Positions 1 to 8,018 are shown, counted from the stretch's first letter. The stretch: DNA of 25,714 nucleotides from DASTGO01 sp035719045 (GCA_035719045.1 DASTGO010000287.1:1-25714), one strand, 5' to 3'. The notes: generated from the sequence alone by a model not told the origin. Made by a program: numbers and translations.

Positions 1-1797
1 GCCCGCCGCCGTCCCGGGGGGCATGGTGGTCGTCGGTGCCGTTTGCCCGTTCTGCGGTTGGCCGTCGTTCTGGGTCTGCCCGGTCTGGGTCTGCCCGTTC
101 TGGGTCTGCCCGGTCTGGGCCTGCCCGTTGGCGGCCGCCGCCGGTCCGGCGAAGGTCCCGGAGGTCACCACACCGTTGTTCATGGTCAGCGTGATCGGGT
201 TGGCCATCCTGAGCAGGTCGCCGCAGCCGAGGTTGGTGAACGATGCCTGGCCGCGCATGGCGAGGAATGCGAACAGGTTCACCGCGGCCGCCGGGTCGGG
301 GGAGGCCCCGTTGACGAAGATGTTCTGGTCCCGGAACACCCGCTGGATCCCCATCGGGCTGGTGAACAGGTTGCGGCAGTAGGTGGTCCCGTTGCCGTTG
401 TCGGCCCCCTGACCGATCAGGGGCTGGGTCACCCCCCTCCGGAACAGGTTGTCCTTCCTCGGCGAGGCGTTGTTGTTGTTCAGCACCATCGGGTCGTTCA
501 GCGGTACCAGGGCGACCGGTGCCTGCTGGTTGGCCGCGGCCTGCAACTCGTTCAGCGGCAGGGAGAACGAGGCCATGCCGTCCATCGCACCGTTCGGCCG
601 GCTCCACGCCGTGCAGCCGAGGGCGGGGTTGATGAAGAAGTCCAGCAACCGGTTGTCGCTGCCGTTGAACAGGTCCACGACGTTGTTCTGGCCCAGCTGC
701 TGCAGCGCGGCCCTGGTCGCGGCGTTGGCCAGCCCGGTCCGGCCCTGGGCGTCGGTGAGGTAGTGGGAGTCCACGTTGTCGGACTGGTCCTGGTCGACCA
801 CCGAGAAGTCCCGGACCGTCGGGCACGGCAGGCCGTCCCTCGCCGTGCCGACCGCGGGGACCTGCAGTGTGTTCGCGGCGATGGCGGCGTTGGCGACCTG
901 GAAGAAGGCCGGGGCGTTGCAGTAGCCGAACTGGCCGAAGATCGACGCCGGCAGCCCGTTCACGCAGTTGCCCTGGGCCAGGGCGTTCGTGCCGGCCGCA
1001 CCGGCCAGCGTGAGGTTGTTGCCGTTGAACCCGAACCAGACGGCCACGGTGGCACCGGCCGGCACCTGTGCCGGGGCGGGTGCGGTGAGCGGCTGAGTGC
1101 CCTGGTCGATGACCAGCGGGTCGTAGAGGGTGATCTGCCCGTCGGCGGTGACGATCGCCCCCTGCACGAAGGCGGACTGCAGCGCGTTCGCCTCGTGGCA
1201 CGGTCCGGCCGCCGGGTTGGTGGCGACCAGTTGGTACGGCGTCGACAGACCCTGCGCCGTGGTCGGGTTCGCCGGGACGATGAGCGTGCAGTCCATGTTG
1301 ACCGCGGCCGCCGCCTGCGCCGCTGCGGCCGCCGCCGGGGCCTGCTGCTGAGCCTGGAGGTTGCGGGCCGCCCTGCCCCTCAGCCGGGGAGCCGGCATCG
1401 GGTGGTCCACCGCCATCAGGGGGATCATCCCCGGCGGCCTGGCGCCCTGCATGCTGTTGCCCTGCATCCCGTTGCCCTGCATGGCGTTGCCCTGCATCCC
1501 GTCGTTCTGACTGCCGTTGCCCTGGGCCGCGGAGTTCTGGGCGCCGGTGTTCGGCATCCCGGTCTGCGCGGAGCGGTGGCGGACGCCGCCGAAGAAGCCG
1601 GGCTGCCCCCCGCGGACGGCGGCGGTGGCCCCTCCCGTCAGGACGGTGCCGACGACCACCAGGACGGCGGTCGGGACGGCGAGGGCGGTGCCCCGGCGCA
1701 GGCGTGAGCCGCGCGGCTCGTCCCACCCCTCCTGGCGGCGGGACCTGGCCCGGTGGGCCGGCCCGTAGGCCGGGGGCCTGGTGGACGGGTCTTCCAT
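1..1797 (-). CDS. Secreted or anchored Gln/Asn-repeat protein, 3' end missing
   Basis: The frame is open from the ATG at 1797 down to base 1 with no stop, so at least 599 residues are present and the C-terminus lies outside the window. GGAGG sits six bases before the ATG. A basic N-terminus is followed by a hydrophobic segment (about residues 42-63, VPTAVLVVVGTVLTGGATAA) that suits a signal peptide or anchor. Next comes a low-complexity linker with MQGN repeats, an Ala/Gln stretch, and a globular part of about 350 residues starting near NMDCTLIVPANPTTAQG with several Cys. The tail carries GQTQ(N/T) pentapeptides. I do not recognise an enzymatic motif. I recall similar secreted proteins of unknown function in actinobacteria, but that is memory, not a search. 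The opposite strand has a long open frame, which I take as an antisense shadow because its translation is Arg/Gly-rich and featureless. Confidence 0.85.
   Translation of the reverse strand, partial: MEDPSTRPPAYGPAHRARSRRQEGWDEPRGSRLRRGTALAVPTAVLVVVGTVLTGGATAAVRGGQPGFFGGVRHRSAQTGMPNTGAQNSAAQGNGSQNDGMQGNAMQGNGMQGNSMQGARPPGMIPLMAVDHPMPAPRLRGRAARNLQAQQQAPAAAAAAQAAAAVNMDCTLIVPANPTTAQGLSTPYQLVATNPAAGPCHEANALQSAFVQGAIVTADGQITLYDPLVIDQGTQPLTAPAPAQVPAGATVAVWFGFNGNNLTLAGAAGTNALAQGNCVNGLPASIFGQFGYCNAPAFFQVANAAIAANTLQVPAVGTARDGLPCPTVRDFSVVDQDQSDNVDSHYLTDAQGRTGLANAATRAALQQLGQNNVVDLFNGSDNRLLDFFINPALGCTAWSRPNGAMDGMASFSLPLNELQAAANQQAPVALVPLNDPMVLNNNNASPRKDNLFRRGVTQPLIGQGADNGNGTTYCRNLFTSPMGIQRVFRDQNIFVNGASPDPAAAVNLFAFLAMRGQASFTNLGCGDLLRMANPITLTMNNGVVTSGTFAGPAAAANGQAQTGQTQNGQTQTGQTQNDGQPQNGQTAPTTTMPPGTAAG
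68..127 (-). repeat. Four 15-bp tandem units coding GQTQ(N/T)
   Basis: Units reading GTCTGGGTCTGCCCG or close variants repeat head to tail on the + strand. On the coding strand they give the pentapeptide pattern GQTQT/GQTQN in the tail of the secreted protein. In-frame 15-bp units can expand or contract without breaking the gene. Confidence 0.85.
1443..1502 (-). repeat. Four 15-bp tandem units coding MQGN(G/A/S)
   Basis: Units of the type TTGCCCTGCATCCCG repeat on the + strand and encode MQGNA, MQGNG and MQGNS in the linker right after the hydrophobic segment of the secreted protein. The repeat is independent of the GQTQ block at the other end of the gene but has the same period and amino-acid taste. 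Confidence 0.85.
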
Positions 1798-2125
1798 CTG
1801 GGTCCTCCATCGGATCGTGCGGCTTGCCCGCACACCGCGACGACGGTCGGCGGCGACGACGGTCGGCGACGCTGACATCGCCGGGCGGCGACGCCTGGTC
1901 AGGCGAGCCTGCGTGAGCGACAGGACCGAGTACGCAGCTGCCCGCTGCCCGGTTACGCCCTTCGTCCGGGTCCACCCGAGCCGGCGGATCCCGTTCCCGC
2001 GACCTGCCGTAACTCCCCGCCGCCGGGTCCGTAGAAGGTGTCGGGCCGCCCGCGCGGTCCGGTTCGGTCAGTGGTCGGTCCCCGGCCCGCCCGGTGCGGG
2101 TTGGTCGTCTGGCGGTGGTGCAGCG
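1798..2125. other. Divergent intergenic region, secreted protein / Ser-Thr kinase
   Basis: About 330 bases lie between two divergent starts. The sequence GACGACGGTCGGCG occurs twice in tandem near 1839-1870. No convincing -35/-10 pair or hairpin is visible. Promoters for both genes are expected here but cannot be placed. Confidence 0.5.
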
Positions 2126-4141
2126 GTGACGCAGATCAGTGCGGACATGGTGCTCGGCGGCCGGTACCGGTTGCGTCACCAGTTGGCGCGCGGCGGGATG
2201 GCCGACGTCTGGGAGGGCAGTGACCTGCTGCTGGACCGGACGGTGGCGGTGAAGATCCTCAGTGCCGGGCTGGCCGTGGACGATGCCTTCCGGGCGCGGT
2301 TCCGGGAGGAGGCGCGGACCGCGGGGCGGCTGAGCCATCCCGGGATCGCGGCGGTGTACGACTTCGGGGAGGTGGTCCCGGAACTGCCGGACGGCACCCC
2401 CGCGGGCGGCGCCGCCGACACCGTGCTGTTCCTGGTGATGGAGCTGGTGCCGGGACACTCCCTGGCCGAGCTGCTGCTCGGGGGCTCCGTGGACACCGAC
2501 CGGGCCCTGGACTACCTGGTGCAGGCGGCCCGGGCCCTGGAGGTCGCGCACCGCAACGGCATCGTGCACCGGGACATCAAGCCGGCGAACCTCATGGTCA
2601 CCCCGCAGCAGCAGGTCAAGGTGACCGACTTCGGGATCGCCCGGCGCGACGGGTACGAGCCGCTGACCGCCACCGGCAAGCTGGTCGGCACCCCCGACTA
2701 CCTCGCCCCGGAACTGTCCCGCGGTTCGGCCGCGAGCGTGCGCTCCGACGTGTACGCCCTCGGCGTCGTCGCCTACGAGTGCCTGGCCGGCCGGCGTCCG
2801 TTCGCCGGTGCCGACCAGATCGCGGTGATGGCCGCCCACGTCGAACAGCAGGTGCCGCCGCTGCCGCCCGACCTTGCCCCGGAGCCGGCCGCGGCCGTCC
2901 TGCGGGCCCTGGAGAAGGACCCACAGCGTCGCTTCGCCTCCGCCGCCCAGTTCGCCGACGCCCTGGACCGGGTCCGCGTGGCAGGGGCCGCACCCGGCCG
3001 GCAGCAGGCCGCGGTCGCGGGCGGGGTGGGGGGCAGGCCGGTCGGGACGGCATCACCGGGGTGGCGGACCCGGGCCGCGGCGGCGACGGTCTCGTTGCTC
3101 ACCCCGCCCGGCGGTCCGGGGCGCCCGCGGACCGCCGACCTGCCGCTGGACCCCTGGGCGTCCGGCCTGCCGGACCCCGACCGCCGCTACGGTCCGCAGA
3201 CCCTCGGGGACCTGGTCACCGGTCCCGGTGGCGGTGGTCCGCAGGACGGTCGGGAGCACGGCGGCCAGGGCGGGTCCCGGCGGACGGGGATGCCGGTGCG
3301 CCGGTGGGTCACGCTGGCCTCGGTGCTGCTGCTGGCCGGGGGTGCCTACGGTGGTTTCGGGCTGGCCGGCGGCTCGTCGGTGCTCGGCAGGTTGCTGCGG
3401 TCCGGCTCGACCGGTGCCTCGGGCGGGAACGCGGGGATGTCCTCGACGCGGATCCCTTCCGGGGCGGTGACCACGGCGGCCGCCGTGACCGTCCCGGACG
3501 AGACCCGGGTCGCGCTGGGGGACGCCGAGCGGGAGCTGCGGGCCCGGGGGTTGGTGATCGGTGACGTGGTCCCGGCGGACAGCCCCGACCTGGAGGTCAA
3601 CCACGTGCTGGGAACTGACCCCGCCGCGGGAGCTTCGGCGGCGCCCGGCACCCGCGTCCGGATCCACGTGTCCAGCGGGCGGGTCACCGTCCCGGACGTC
3701 ACCGGCGAGCCGGTGGCCGACGCCCTCGTGGTGCTGCAGAACCGCCTGCACCTGCAGGTGGTTCTGCGGTCCCGGGCTGACGGCGCCACCACGGGAACCG
3801 TGGTCGCCCAGGACATCACCGGTTCCGGGATCCCGAAGGGCAGCCCGGTCACGCTGACCGTGTCCGCGGCCGGCCCCCGGGAGATCGGGACCGGCGGCAA
3901 CAGCGACGGCCGGGGCCAGAACCCAGGGCAGGGCAACGGATCCGGGACCGGCATGGGAGGTGCCGGCACAGGGGCGGGTGGTACCGGCACCGGCGGTACC
4001 GGCACGGGTTCCGGCGGGTACGGCACGGGCGCGGGCACCGGAACGGGTGGCGGCCCGGGTCCCGGCACCGGCACCGGCACCGGGACGGGCGGCACCGGCA
4101 TGGGCTCCCTCCCGATCGGCGGGTACCCGCCGCACTGGTGA
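2126..4141 (+). CDS. PASTA-domain Ser/Thr protein kinase (PknB-like)
   Basis: A 671-residue membrane kinase. The Gly-rich loop is at residues 21-31 (LARGGMADVWEG), the ATP-binding Lys is K43 in VAVK, the catalytic loop HRDIKPAN has D150, and DFG starts at D168, so all key residues are present. A juxtamembrane linker leads to one TM segment near residue 395. Two PASTA-like repeats follow (each opening VTVPD) and usually sense peptidoglycan fragments or lipid II outside the cell. The tail is a long Gly/Thr low-complexity stretch that is unusual for the family. The GTG start at 2126 precedes the typical opening 'GGRYRL'; the ATG at 2147 is the alternative. The frame stays open further upstream to 1781, but that part lacks family similarity. 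The likely role is control of growth, division or wall synthesis. Confidence 0.93.
   Translation: MTQISADMVLGGRYRLRHQLARGGMADVWEGSDLLLDRTVAVKILSAGLAVDDAFRARFREEARTAGRLSHPGIAAVYDFGEVVPELPDGTPAGGAADTVLFLVMELVPGHSLAELLLGGSVDTDRALDYLVQAARALEVAHRNGIVHRDIKPANLMVTPQQQVKVTDFGIARRDGYEPLTATGKLVGTPDYLAPELSRGSAASVRSDVYALGVVAYECLAGRRPFAGADQIAVMAAHVEQQVPPLPPDLAPEPAAAVLRALEKDPQRRFASAAQFADALDRVRVAGAAPGRQQAAVAGGVGGRPVGTASPGWRTRAAAATVSLLTPPGGPGRPRTADLPLDPWASGLPDPDRRYGPQTLGDLVTGPGGGGPQDGREHGGQGGSRRTGMPVRRWVTLASVLLLAGGAYGGFGLAGGSSVLGRLLRSGSTGASGGNAGMSSTRIPSGAVTTAAAVTVPDETRVALGDAERELRARGLVIGDVVPADSPDLEVNHVLGTDPAAGASAAPGTRVRIHVSSGRVTVPDVTGEPVADALVVLQNRLHLQVVLRSRADGATTGTVVAQDITGSGIPKGSPVTLTVSAAGPREIGTGGNSDGRGQNPGQGNGSGTGMGGAGTGAGGTGTGGTGTGSGGYGTGAGTGTGGGPGPGTGTGTGTGGTGMGSLPIGGYPPHW
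3954..4116 (+). repeat. Gly-Thr low-complexity tail of the kinase
   Basis: Short imperfect GGCACCGG-type units encode runs of GTGTG and GAGTG. The segment lies outside the membrane after the last PASTA domain. Long GC-only repeats of this kind readily change in length. Confidence 0.8.
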
Positions 4142-4238
4142 GGTTGACTGCCGGCCTTCCCGGCCCACGGATGACGGCCGACCCGGGTGGGCGGGCCGCG
4201 CGTTTGCGGTCCGCGCCCGGACGGGGTTGCGTGGAGGC

Positions 4239-4442
4239 GTGGGTACCGGTGCGGATGACCCGCTGACCGCACTGCGGCGCTGGGAGGCCGGCGGCGGAGT
4301 CTGGCTGGTCCGCTCCCGGACGGCAGCCGGGGTCGACATCGCCCTGCTGACCTGTGATGCCGGTGAGGAGATGGGACGGCTGCGGTCGGCCGACCCGGAC
4401 CTGCTGGCCTATCTCGGCACCCGCACCCGCAGCGACGACTGA
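4239..4442 (+). CDS. Small conserved actinobacterial protein, unknown function
   Basis: A 67-residue protein with the pattern DPLxALRRWEAGGGVWxV, a middle LLTCDAGEEMGRL and an end DLLAYLGTRT. I recall small actinobacterial proteins of this shape (one short alpha/beta domain with a CD-GGEE-type motif), but I know no function. It starts about 100 bases after the kinase and may share its transcript. The start is uncertain: GTG at 4239 has a GGAGG that is only one base away, and TTG at 4227 is an alternative. The stop is TGA at 4440-4442. Confidence 0.6.
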   Translation: MGTGADDPLTALRRWEAGGGVWLVRSRTAAGVDIALLTCDAGEEMGRLRSADPDLLAYLGTRTRSDD

Positions 4443-4582
4443 CCGCCGCCGGACCTGATTCGGCGAATCGAGCGGCACGAAACCTCCCGTACCGGTACGC
4501 TCCGGTCGCTCCCGCCGGCGCAGCGGCCTGGTCGCCGTCACAGCTGGCTTTCTCCTGCCCGCGCCTGGTGGTCCGGCACGCC

Positions 4583-4611
4583 TTGACAGTGCGTCAGCAC
4601 CGCCATGATCC
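4583..4611 (+). promoter_or_regulatory. Candidate sigma-70-type promoter for the PAS/PhnD pair
   Basis: TTGACA at 4583-4588 is a perfect -35 box. Seventeen bases later TGATCC (4606-4611) is a weak -10. If real, the transcript has a leader of roughly 100 bases before the ATG at 4721. Confidence 0.4.
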
Positions 4612-4683
4612 TGAGGTGCGCTGTACCACTGGGTGCGCAGCCCATCACGCAGAGCAATGAGAATGACGGCGTTGCTAGCACTG

Positions 4684-4702
4684 GGTGACCAATTGGTGAC
4701 CA
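4684..4702 (+). promoter_or_regulatory. Direct-repeat operator candidate before the PAS gene
   Basis: GGTGACCA occurs twice (4684-4691 and 4695-4702) with a three-base spacer, so the period is 11 bp, one helical turn. The pair ends a few bases before the ribosome binding site. It could bind a repressor or affect translation initiation. Confidence 0.35.
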
Positions 4703-4720
4703 TGGTTGGGGAGGCCGTTG

Positions 4721-5239
4721 ATGGACAACATGAGGCCCGAGGACATCGTCGGGCAGGGGTGGGAGACCTTCCTCACCTTTCATGACGGCACCTCGCGCTG
4801 GGTGATCACCACCGACCGGGAGGTGGCCTTTCCCGAGGGTGAACTGATCGTCTCCCAGACCGACACGCTGGGCCGGATCATTCGCTGCAATCCGGCCTTC
4901 GTGCACATGTCGGGCTACAGCCCGCAGGAACTGCTGGGCCAGTCCCACCACATCGTCCGGCACCCGGACATGCCGCGCGCCGCCTTCGCCGGCCTCTGGT
5001 CGACCATCCAGCAGGGTCAGCGCTGGAGCGGGTACGTGAAGAACCTCCGCAAGGACGGCGCCTTCTACTGGGTGTTCGCCACCGTGATCCCGATGGTCCG
5101 GCAGGGCCGGATCGTCGGCTACACCTCGGTGCGCAGGGCCCCGGCCCGGCGGAAGGTCGAAGAGGCCGAGGCGACCTACGTCGACCTGCTGCGGGCGGAG
5201 CAGACGGCGAAGGCGCCGAGGACGGGGGCCCGGCGGTGA
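4721..5239 (+). CDS. Stand-alone Aer-type PAS sensor protein
   Basis: A 172-residue protein. GGGGAGG six bases before the ATG at 4721 fixes the start. Residues about 45-140 form a PAS domain very like the N-terminal redox sensor of E. coli Aer: SGYSPQELLGQ, then HHIVRHPDMPRAAF, then GLWSTIQQGQRWSGYVKN, then YWVFATVIPMV and GYTSVR. The R-H-P-D cluster (R80, H81, D83) and W93 match positions linked to FAD binding in Aer, so a flavin-based redox or energy sensor is inferred. Unlike Aer there is no TM segment, HAMP or methyl-accepting domain. The protein ends after a short helix (about 145-165) and a basic tail. Its stop overlaps the next start by four bases, so the two proteins are probably made together and may interact. 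Confidence 0.85.
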   Translation: MDNMRPEDIVGQGWETFLTFHDGTSRWVITTDREVAFPEGELIVSQTDTLGRIIRCNPAFVHMSGYSPQELLGQSHHIVRHPDMPRAAFAGLWSTIQQGQRWSGYVKNLRKDGAFYWVFATVIPMVRQGRIVGYTSVRRAPARRKVEEAEATYVDLLRAEQTAKAPRTGARR

Positions 5240-6015
5240 GGCTGCAGCTGGCCGTCAGCCCGGACATCCACGTCCGGCACCTGTCCGACTGGTACCTGCT
5301 GGCCACCCGGCTGAGCCGGCTGACCGGGCTGTCCATCGTGGCCCGGTTCTACGACGGGTTCGACGAACTGCACCGGGCGTATGAGCAGGGCTGCGTGGAC
5401 GTGGTGGTGGCCAACGCCTCCGACGCCACCCGGCTGGTCCGCCACGCCGGGTTCCTCGCACTGGCCCGCCCCGCCGGGGTGAGTGACGAGGCCAGCGTCG
5501 TGGTGGCCGCGGACAGCCTCTGGAGCCGGGTCGAGGACCTCAATCCCGGGCTGACGGTCGGCGGGCGCTCCCCGGGGCTGCGGGTGGCCGCCACCGACGC
5601 CCCCGACGTGGAGTGCATCTGCCGGATCCTGCTCGAACCGGCCGACCTCGATCCCGCGGCCCTGCACGTCGAGGTGAAACGGAACTACACCCTCGTCGCG
5701 AAGGCGATCGTCAACGGTGAGGCCGACGCCGGGTTCTTCCTCCGGCAGGCCTTCGACGAGCTGACCACCTCGGTGCGCAGAGCGTTGCGGCCGCTGGTCT
5801 CCAGCCACATCTACGTGGTGAGCCACGCCCTCATGGTCGGTCCCGCGGCGGCCGGGTATGCCGGGGAGATCCTCGCCGCGCTGGACCGGCTGGCCCATGA
5901 CCCCGCCCATGCCCGGCTGCTCGCGGGGGTCGGCGCCCCGCACGGCTGGGAACGGCTCAGCGGGGAGGACGTCCACTTCATGCTCGACCTGATGTCCGCC
6001 CTCAGCGGCGACTGA
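5236..6015 (+). CDS. Leaderless PhnD-like periplasmic-binding-fold protein
   Basis: A 259-residue protein starting at the GTG that overlaps the PAS stop (GTGA). It opens directly with the first beta strand (MRLQLAVSPDIHVRHL) and has no signal peptide or lipobox, so it should stay in the cytoplasm. The layout resembles the phosphate/phosphite/phosphonate substrate-binding family (PhnD-like, type 2 PBP fold): an ALS/LAVSPD-type opening, a central strand with DVVVANASDATRLV, a lobe with LRVAATDAPDVE, and ALVAKAIVNGEADAGF where this family has its A-V-xxGxxDA signature. No transporter permease or ATPase is nearby. Paired with a redox PAS protein, it more likely acts as a ligand-sensing partner than as a transport component. 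Ligand and output are unknown. Confidence 0.72.
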   Translation: MRLQLAVSPDIHVRHLSDWYLLATRLSRLTGLSIVARFYDGFDELHRAYEQGCVDVVVANASDATRLVRHAGFLALARPAGVSDEASVVVAADSLWSRVEDLNPGLTVGGRSPGLRVAATDAPDVECICRILLEPADLDPAALHVEVKRNYTLVAKAIVNGEADAGFFLRQAFDELTTSVRRALRPLVSSHIYVVSHALMVGPAAAGYAGEILAALDRLAHDPAHARLLAGVGAPHGWERLSGEDVHFMLDLMSALSGD

Positions 6016-6098
6016 TCACGGCGGCGGCCGCCCGGCGGCATCGAAGGTCCGCGCGACTCGACAGTCCCGGCAGCTGGAGCCTCCGGTTGTCGTCACCA

Positions 6099-6125
6099 CC
6101 GGCCGGCACGCCTACCGCCGGCCGG
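6099..6125 (+). terminator. GC-rich hairpin after the PhnD-like gene
   Basis: CCGGCCGGC (6099-6107) and GCCGGCCGG (6117-6125) pair perfectly around a nine-base loop. There is no T-run. It lies 84 bases after the stop. Confidence 0.45.
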
Positions 6126-6177
6126 ACGGGATCGCTGTCGTACCGGCTGCTCTGCTCGGCCCCTGACCGGATTCCCG

Positions 6178-6217
6178 GGCCACGGGCCGTACCGGCGATC
6201 CGGCGCGGCCCGTGGCC
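6178..6217 (-). terminator. Inverted repeat after the GH18 gene
   Basis: GGCCACGGGCC (6178-6188) and GGCCCGTGGCC (6207-6217) are a perfect 11-bp inverted repeat with an 18-base loop, starting 15 bases past the GH18 stop. With the neighbouring hairpin it separates two convergent genes. Confidence 0.55.
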
Positions 6218-6231
6218 TGAGACCGGAAACG

Positions 6232-7818
6232 CTACGGCGTCACCGGTTCTCCCGGGATGGTGAACAGCGGCTGCCACGGCGAGTCGTTGCCGACCGGGAA
6301 CTCCGTCGACGGGCTGTCGCCCTTGGTCAGCCACCGCGCCTGGTACGGCAGCCCGCCGAACAGGACCCGGTCCCCCTTGTTGTACAAGGAGTTCGTGGCC
6401 CACAGGGTGCGCACACCGGTCACCGTGGGGACCGGCTTCGGCGCGGCGTCATGGGACTCGACGGGACCGAGCAGGGCCCAGGGGTTCGGTGTCCCGGTGC
6501 CGAGCAGGGCCGAGGGGTCGTTGCCCTGGGTGAACCATTTCGCCTGGTACACCAGGCCGTGCCAGACCACCCGGTACTTCTCCGGGTACTGTGCGCTGGG
6601 CCGCCAGACCGGGTACGGGCTGGTCCGGGGATCGTCGGCGTCCGGCTGCTGGGTCGGCATGACGATGGCGTCACTGGCGGGAGCGTCCGGGGCCCGTCCG
6701 GGCAGCGTCGCGTACACCTGGGTGAAGGCGAGCGGTGCCTGGGGCACCCCGCTGCAGGTGTTCGAGTGCACCGCCACCGAGGGGAAGGTGGCGCCGCAGG
6801 GGGCGTCCCGGTTGATCGACCACAGCGACACCCGGCCGAGTCCCTGGCGGCGGGCGAAGTCGGCCAGGCCCCGGGCGTCGTCCAGGGTGAACACCTCGTT
6901 GTCGATGTCGTTCTGCCCGATCATCGGCGTGACCCCGAGCCGGGCCCAGCGCTGCACCTGGTCCAGGCGTATCCCGGCCCGGGCGTAGAGGCCGGCCAAC
7001 TGCCCGGCGGTGGCCTGCAGCGCCTGCCGGGCCACCGCGAGCATGTCCGGCCGCGAGCCGAACGTCCCGTAGTCCATGGTCATCACGTTGACCCCGCGCA
7101 GGGACACTCCCTCCCGCAGCATGGTGAGCACGACCTGCTGCCCCGCGTCGGTCAGTCCGGTGGGCGCGACCGGGAGGGTCAGCCAGATCGCCAGGTCGTG
7201 GCCGCCCGCCCGTCGCTGCTGCTGCAGGGCCGCCAGCGCCTTCGCCCGGCGCAGCACCGAGGTCTGGTCGGTGAGAGCGGTGCTCTCGATGTCGAGGTCG
7301 ATGACGTTGACCTCGTAGCGGGAGATCACCGACCGGTACGCCTGGGTGAGCCGGTCGACGTCTGCGCAGGAGACCGCGAGTTCGGAGTTGGCCAGGCCCC
7401 CGAAGCTGATCATGACGTCCCCGCCGACGGCACGCAGCTGGGCGATCCGGCGGTCCAGCTCGAGCTGGGTCGCGGCCTGGTCGAGGGTGTAGGCCGCTCC
7501 CCAGCTCGGTGCACAGCCGTCGGTGCGGTCGCCGACCACGAAGGCCAGCGCGATGTTCCGCGACGGGTTGGATCGCGGGTCCTGGAACTGGTAGGTCGGG
7601 GTGAGGGTGACGTCCACGTACGGCACTCCCCAGGACTGGGCGGCTGGTTCCCCCGGAGCGGTCACCTTGCGGATTCCGAGATAGCCGCCGCCGGCCAGTG
7701 CGGCGATCACCAGGATCAGCACGCCCAGCCGTAACAACGACAGCCGCTCCGCCGGCCCGTCGGGTGCGACCGCTGCCGGGGGCGCGTTCCGCTGGGCCGT
7801 CGCCTGCTCGTGCACCAT
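6232..7818 (-). CDS. Membrane-anchored GH18 chitinase-like hydrolase with two carbohydrate-binding modules
   Basis: A 528-residue protein starting at the ATG at 7818; GGAG lies 11 bases upstream, a little far. A single uncleaved-looking TM segment spans about residues 28-48 (LLRLGVLILVIAALAGGGYL), so the enzyme should face outward from the membrane. The catalytic domain covers about 65-390. The strand with SFGG (138-141) and the motif N171-VI-D-L-D-I-E178 match the GH18 signature DxxDxDxE, with the first Asp replaced by Asn and the general acid Glu (E178) kept. Two C-terminal modules of about 45 residues (VVWHGLVYQAKWFTQGNDPS and VLFGGLPYQARWLTKGDSPS) look like CBM5/12 chitin-binding units. 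It is divergent from a processive GT2, so trimming or editing a beta-linked surface polymer is a reasonable inference. Substrate is unproven. Confidence 0.88.
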   Translation of the reverse strand: MVHEQATAQRNAPPAAVAPDGPAERLSLLRLGVLILVIAALAGGGYLGIRKVTAPGEPAAQSWGVPYVDVTLTPTYQFQDPRSNPSRNIALAFVVGDRTDGCAPSWGAAYTLDQAATQLELDRRIAQLRAVGGDVMISFGGLANSELAVSCADVDRLTQAYRSVISRYEVNVIDLDIESTALTDQTSVLRRAKALAALQQQRRAGGHDLAIWLTLPVAPTGLTDAGQQVVLTMLREGVSLRGVNVMTMDYGTFGSRPDMLAVARQALQATAGQLAGLYARAGIRLDQVQRWARLGVTPMIGQNDIDNEVFTLDDARGLADFARRQGLGRVSLWSINRDAPCGATFPSVAVHSNTCSGVPQAPLAFTQVYATLPGRAPDAPASDAIVMPTQQPDADDPRTSPYPVWRPSAQYPEKYRVVWHGLVYQAKWFTQGNDPSALLGTGTPNPWALLGPVESHDAAPKPVPTVTGVRTLWATNSLYNKGDRVLFGGLPYQARWLTKGDSPSTEFPVGNDSPWQPLFTIPGEPVTP

Positions 7819-7962
7819 GACGCGATCTGCTCCTGCCTTCGGTGGAGGTGGGCTCCGCTGAACGGTGGATCCCTTGCCGCACAACGGATCTGGGGGGGCC
7901 GTCCGTATCAGACTGACGCCGATGCCGGTGCACATCCTGACTCATCCGGACAGGGTGCGCAG

Positions 7963-8018
7963 GGTGTTCGGAAAGGAACACCGGGCGACGCAGCGGTGGT
8001 CCCCCGGTGTTCCGCTGC
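7963..8018. promoter_or_regulatory. Nested inverted repeats with three GGTGTTC boxes between GH18 and GT2
   Basis: GGTGTTC (7963-7969) pairs with GAACACC (7976-7982). GGAACACCGGG (7975-7985) pairs perfectly with CCCGGTGTTCC (8003-8013). GCAGCGG (7990-7996) pairs with CCGCTGC (8012-8018). The shared half-site thus occurs three times in 50 bases, halfway between the divergent starts at 7818 and 8107. It may be an operator controlling both genes, or a leader structure of the GT2 transcript with mutually exclusive hairpins. Confidence 0.45.

Noticed and set aside
62..130. CRISPR-like regular repeats
   Set aside because: The 15-bp units have no spacers and encode in-frame pentapeptides; the same holds for 1443-1502.
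43..1707. Long + strand open frame over the left end
   Set aside because: It is antisense to the secreted-protein gene, whose frame has a good ribosome binding site, signal-type segment and sensible residues; the + translation is Arg/Gly/Val-rich without domains.
5236..6015. Transport role for the PhnD-like protein
   Set aside because: No signal peptide, lipobox, permease or ATPase is present in the protein or nearby.
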